This document shows positions 58,965 to 64,000 of a stretch of 64,000 nucleotides of DNA, piece by piece. Positions within the stretch are counted from its first letter, which is position 1. Every line of letters starts with the position of its first letter. Origin of the DNA: Grammothele lineata (lineage: Eukaryota; Basidiomycota; Agaricomycetes; Polyporales; Polyporaceae). The DNA lies in the NCBI GenBank assembly GCA_002150815.3, contig NDFF03000016.1, positions 1 to 64,000 on the forward strand, written 5' to 3'. The notes under the pieces were generated by a model. The model was not told where the DNA came from and did not search any database. It saw only the letters and a list, made by a program, of their open reading frames with translations. The translations under genes were made by a program, and so were the position numbers.

Positions 58965-61383
58965 TGGGATGTGCGCAACGTCGCCGTCCCTCCCTTTTTT
59001 CCATTGTATACACCACCCATACAGCGAATGCTTCCCTCGAATACGAAGCGACTATCTCCCTATGATATCAGTACTTCGTTCACGATTACTGTTTTGCCCG
59101 AATGCTTTGTTTTGTATGTTGCTCTGCGACGGTTTTGCTATCGATTGCTATGTGCCATTTTTCTCGCATTAGCCCATTGAACCCCACTTACGTGTATGTT
59201 GTTGTACCGATGTACAGAATCAGGGTTACTGTCAATGTCATTTGTGACGCGGATAAGTCGGTGTGCCTGTTCGACGAGCGTTACTGTTCAACTTTCAACA
59301 GCGACTAAACATTCTTGTCCAGCATTCAGGAGAAGGGATACGCGTGAGTACCAAAGCGTTCGAGCTCCAGCTTGCAGAGTCAATGTTGATATTCAATACT
59401 AGGTATCTAACAATCGATAGGACTAAGTACAATAGGGCAGCAGCGCATTTGGTAGGCTATGGATCGAGTATTGATATTTTTCCAGAGTATTAATAATCAA
59501 CCCATAGCATATCGAATGCTCTACGCCTTTCTGCCGATCCATTGGGTCCAACAGAGCGCCGTAAATTAGATCGAGGCACACATATTTAGTACCCAGACGT
59601 CACTCTGGTCATTATGATTGGACTCACCTGGCTAGCGCCGTATCGATCGAACTTCGCATACCTGTTCCAGTGTTTCTTGCATCCGAATGGACATCTGCCA
59701 AATGACTCCTACTATAATTGAAACAAAGGGCATTAGTACTTCATCTCCGAGTCTTAGTAGCTGCCTAGTAATGCTCTTATTGAAATTCCGGCTTGTTCAG
59801 AGACCCGAGTCGAAACCCAACACCATTGAGAGGACGCCGGTTATGACGTATCAGCGGGAGGTTTCGTGGAGGAACCAATCAGCGACGGACAAGAGCGCAG
59901 ACTGAACGATGAAAATTGGCCTCTTGCACCAACCCCCGCAATATATATACCCCACTGTGAGAGGTAGCATTGGCCCGCACGCTACGGATTGTCTTGTGTC
60001 TATCGTAGTGATATTCCAGGTCGACGTTCCACTGCTTTTTGTGTGGATAGAGAGGCTGTGCCGAAGTATGATTGTTTACGACGGACGGTCTTATCTCCTG
60101 GACGACGCCAATGTTGAACGTGGACACATGAGGTGCGACGGTTAGCCGCAAACAATACAGGTGTTCAGTTTTATTGTTTTGGGAGACGGCGCTTCGTACT
60201 ACTAGTAGTTCCAGGCTGACGATAACTCGGACGGCGTCTAAGTGATTGTGGTTACCCGATGTCCGTTATCGAGTGAACATTATCGAGACTGCTGAAGGTG
60301 TTGCGCGCACGCCTAAGTCATGAACGGGATTGAGCAAGATCCGCGCGCGGTGATGGCCTGGTACCGTTGTCGATATTGTATAAGCGCCGATGCTGGTCCG
60401 TGCGCCATCCTCGCCACGCGTCTCGTTCCAAAGATGGAAATTCGCGCCTCCGCTATGAGCTGTCATTCGAGATTCTTCGGATCCGAATCAGCACCTCAAG
60501 CTACCGCAGCCTCCTAACGGTCTGGGTCTCTGCTAGTGACGAACACCGTTGACTTGCCACCTGAATGTTGTAGGCGAAATTTGCCCGCCCGCCGCCCCCA
60601 ACGTGAGTCGGGGATGAACAAGCGCTGTGAAAGCTGGAACCGGATACATATCGGCCACCATCGCATTCATTTCACCGTAGTTGCCTCCCTAACCTTTGGG
60701 TTACTCGATTGAAAGCGTTATATTGTATGTTCTCCATTCTTTTGGTGGGCAGCGTGTTGACTCCGGTCAATTGATAGCCATCGAGCGCCGTATGGTCCTA
60801 CAGCCAGCCTGGTTCAGCCTACTTGAAGAATAAACCCAGACGACTGGCACACCCCAAATGATCGACCTTAAAAGTTTACCTGCTCAGAGCACCTCCTGCC
60901 AAATGGCTCCCCTATCAACTGCTCCGAAGACTGGATTGGCCCTGACGACGTTTCCCCTGCCAAAGCCGACCGCGGCGTAGACTATCATTGGTTCGTGCAA
61001 TATTTCCCCCCTGGCCCTGCCGTTCACTTCCTGCGTTTGCGACGCTTTCTGAACGGATGCGGTAACAGGACGGAACTGCCGCAATAGGACAGCCATTGTG
61101 CTGGTAGCTTCCGATCAGTGGCCGCGCTCGTGCAGTCGCGCCGAAAGCCAGGGTGCACGCACCAATGAGGACATAGGGCGTCACGATTGACAAAACGCCA
61201 GGCCGCTGTCCCGCTGCTCTCGTGGCTCAAAGGCTAGCGCTCGTATGTGGGCCTCGATTGTTTGTAACTCGAAAGTGGGGCAGCGGTGGACGTATTTGAG
61301 AGTGCTGGTACGAGCTCTGTCTTGACTCTCAACCGCTACCTCACCTGAAATCTTCCTCGACACCCACTCACATCTTCCTAGCC
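58965..61383. other. 2.4-kb intergenic region
   Basis: Relatively AT-rich, with only short frames on both strands and no splice-linked chain that makes a protein. No tRNA, repeat or transposon ends were recognised. It includes the promoter of the 61.4-kb gene. Confidence 0.55.
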
Positions 61384-62900
61384 ATGATCCCCGCGACCGT
61401 AGAGACTGAAGGACATGACGCCTCGTCAGCGTCTTCGCTGTTCCTGGTACTAACGTCTGACGATCACGTAAGGATCAACGCCTTATTCTGAAAATGGTGT
61501 GGTCGCTAATACCAGCTATAGTCCTTGCGGCTTGAAGACGAAGAGGAAAAATATAAAGAAATTTGGTCGTTGTGCATGAACGAAGATGCAATGGAAGTAT
61601 CCAATGCAGAACAAAGGGGCAGCATTGCCGAAGAATCAGCACCACCTCATCTGGAACCCGCCCACAGTGGCGTCAACGCTGCCCAGGCTGAGAGCAATAT
61701 ATTCCCGCCTCAAGCATTTCCTATCGACCATCCGTCCTCGTCTTCACCTCTTAACCCATTCAGTTTATACGGCCTCTCACCTGATGAACGCGACCAGGGC
61801 TGCTCTCTACTTGCCGGAGATTCTACAGCGGAGTATGACGCCCAAGACTCGCTGCAGCCTTCCACCAGCACTGTGGTTGAGCTGCTCAGACTGCAGCTCA
61901 ATGCGCTCACTGTCTGGGATGATCTCTCTAGACCTGCCATTATTTTTCCCGTCGACTGCGTCAACCCCGCCCTACTGCACCATGTTCCCCAGGAATACAT
62001 ATTCGATATGGGTACCGCGATTCTCCCATCGCATATGACACCGGCCGCGACCGTGCGATCTAGTGCCGAAGATATCCCACAGCAGGCCAGTAGTCCTGTC
62101 GAGTCTCCGAGTCTCTTGCACAGCGCCCGCAGTGAAGTATCGCTCGGGTCGGAAGATCATGTGCATGATGGATACTTTGGGGGGCTTGGGGACAACGGTA
62201 TAGCGAGAGATGACGAGCTTTCTGTGGTGGATGAGGTATGTCCTATATTGGTCGCGAATCTTCGCCGCTCACTCGGCGTATGTCTTGACGGTAGTACGAC
62301 ATCACAAGCATTTATTCCGCGAACAATTCCGACCTAAATTCCGCGTCCCCGTGTCCCTCTTCGCCCTTGAGCTGGAAGTCTGATGCTAGCAGCGAATGCT
62401 GCGACTCTCCTCAAATGAACGTACAGTCTCCGCCGGCCACAAACTCGTCTGCCGGTAGTCCAATTCAAGACTTGTTAGGATATCCAAACAACACTAGTTC
62501 AGCTGTTGGATCCCCAGTGACTGCTGCGCATGCTGTTCTCGGCACTCCGGGCCTGTTCGGGGGCTTCGATCAAGCCCCTCTCACGGCACCTTCGGAAACC
62601 TTGACCCTCAGTTCTTCGAATCAGCTGAATCAGGCACTGGGACTAGAGAACTCTGGGCTGTCTATGCTGATCCAAGACCCGGCACCCGCAGCTACGGCTC
62701 AGCCTGAGGCCACCGCAAATGTTGATGACAAAAGCAGAAGCAAGGGGAAACGGAAGGCGGAAGTCCTCCAGGACTCAAACGATCTCTGTATTATTACAGC
62801 AAGCAACTCTGCTGACTCCGTGGTCACCTACTCGAACGACCAGGAAGGAGGCGACGAGAATGAACTTGATCAACCGTGCAAGAAGCCTCGCAAAGGTTGA
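61384..62900 (+). CDS. Unrecognised acidic, Ser/Pro-rich protein with C-terminal basic patches
   Basis: Exons 61384-61467, 61522-62235 and 62379-62900 close in frame to 1,320 nt, 439 aa. It begins MIPATVETEGHDASSASS; after the first intron come a charged helix LRLEDEEEKYKEIWSLCMNE and long acidic/Ser/Pro sequence. The last exon has KSRSKGKRKAEVLQDS and ends DQPCKKPRKG, both nuclear-signal-like. The second intron (143 nt, acceptor CTGGAAG) is tentative. Using the nearer acceptor at 62308 instead gives a short exon HLFREQFRPKF that stops at 62381-62383, and reading through gives a stop at 62337. Alternative C-termini are therefore possible. Function unknown. Confidence 0.65.
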
Positions 62901-64000
62901 ACGGTGGCCCGACGCGATCCTCTGAAGCAGTTTACACACGTTCTAATCGCATGTCTGGCCGACCTTATTTTGCACCATAAGTATTGCACCTGTGGTAATC
63001 TTGGATGGTTTTTCGGGGACTTGTCAGTCGTTCGTTGAATCATAAGTTTCGGTGGTTGCTTAGAGTTTGCGAATGTATTCTTGATACTCAGATATCTTGC
63101 CTATCTTCGTACGTTCAATCTCCCAGACCGCCTTGATTCGTCTCCAGTTCGTGAGTGATGACATCATAGCTTGACCGAGGAAGCACACATTGCGGCGAGA
63201 CTCGGCTGTCCACAATCCACTCAGCTGCGGATGTCCGAGCTTACCCTGCCTCTCGAGCGACCCTGCACCTCCATTCTCCGGAGGTCCCGACGTCAGTAGG
63301 CCCTTTGGGCTAAGTTTCCCGAAGGTGAAAGCAGACATATGCCAGTGATCGAACATGATCGATCTCAAGGGCAGTCCTGAGTCGTACATACGCGCGCGCC
63401 AGGCCCAGCAGATCGGAGTCCGCGGCGCAGTGCTCGATCGAGCGCCCAGCGCGGTGACAGCATGCCACGCGGCATCGCGTCCCGATCTGGAAACGCTTGT
63501 TGTCAACACCTATAAGCGCTTCTCAGGCTCCCAAATTTCTCCCTCGGCTTGCGATGTCGTCTCCTGCCTGTCGTCCTCCAGGTTCTTTGTGTTTTGACCA
63601 CAGCACTTATCCTTATTTTAGGTCGCATTTTGAACCGCGACTGCCGTTGCGGGACCAGGGAAAAGAGCTGCCATAATGCCACGACCGTCGACCGGACCCC
63701 ACTGAATCCAGGACAGCTGGGGGAAGTTACAGGACCGGTCCTTCAAGCTTCAACGCCCAGCGGCTGCTTAAAGATATCGATCAGGGTCTATTGTTTCTCT
63801 TGACAGCCATGTCAAAGATTGTGCTTCCCTTGACTGGATAGCCGGGTGAGTACTTTCCTTGTCGGTCTTCATGACGACTCCCTGTATGCTGGCGAACCTA
63901 ACTTCGGCGCTCAGAATGTCAGAGAGACAAAGACCGAGGACCGCATCTCAAAAACTCGGAGCACCTCTTCTTCTCGCTTATGCTGCTTCCATTCTCTACA
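62901..64000. other. Right-end region with one weak minus-strand frame
   Basis: A minus-strand frame at 63509-63060 has a partly protein-like end (TAESRRNVCFLGQAMMSSLT, NWRRIKAVWEIERTKIGKIS). It could be the last exon of a gene starting further right, but I found no convincing upstream exon between 63,510 and 64,000. Otherwise nothing is seen. Confidence 0.35.

Overview
The window is nuclear DNA from a filamentous basidiomycete, most likely an Agaricomycete. The evidence is split genes with mostly 50-60 nt GT-AG introns carrying CTNAC-type branch points, high coding GC, and families typical of these fungi: a FunK1 kinase, a HET-domain protein, an F-box/zinc protein and a fungal Zn(II)2Cys6 regulator. 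A polypore-like source is a guess from the style of these families. Where the sequence allowed it, I rebuilt exon chains by hand and checked that the reading frame closes. No tRNA, rRNA or CRISPR was seen.

Layout. 1-1,066: 3' end of an unrecognised low-complexity gene. 1.1-5.5 kb: no convincing gene, but two inverted copies of a diverged ~200 bp repeat and a GA microsatellite. 5.5-10.3 kb (minus): a RING-H2 + PH + VWA protein, the architecture of the Ste5/Far1 pheromone-MAPK scaffolds, with an 837-nt intron inside its RING. 10.3-15.7 kb: gene-poor. 15.7-19.0 kb (plus): a Zn(II)2Cys6 transcription factor with a 6-nt micro-exon inside the zinc cluster. 19.8-28.1 kb: an accessory-looking block with a FunK1 kinase (minus), a head-to-head F-box/zinc protein (plus) and an unrecognised protein with an N-terminal hydrophobic segment (minus).

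29.1-40.0 kb is a housekeeping core: acetyl-CoA carboxylase ACC1 (12 exons, 2,230 aa), ribosomal protein eL33 (4 exons, 105 aa) and, divergently, the mitochondrial ornithine/glutamate acetyltransferase of arginine synthesis (3 exons, 468 aa). 41-46.5 kb holds a HET-domain gene and a doubtful membrane-protein fragment. 46.6-48.4 kb is a chimeric pseudogene: the 5' half of the gene at 49.1 kb joined to the 3' two-thirds of the acetyltransferase gene at 38.5 kb. This is the breakpoint expected from a tandem duplication, and a 164-bp MITE-like element later inserted into it.

49.1-52.8 kb: the intact N-terminally anchored lysine/alanine-rich parent gene and a convergent COQ6 ubiquinone monooxygenase. 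53.4-62.9 kb: three co-oriented genes for disordered, Ser/Pro-rich proteins with basic nuclear-signal-like patches and no recognised domain. The last kilobase holds only a weak open frame.

The housekeeping genes serve fatty-acid synthesis, translation, arginine synthesis and ubiquinone synthesis. They share no single pathway. The scaffold, HET protein, FunK1 kinase and transcription factor are regulatory or accessory.
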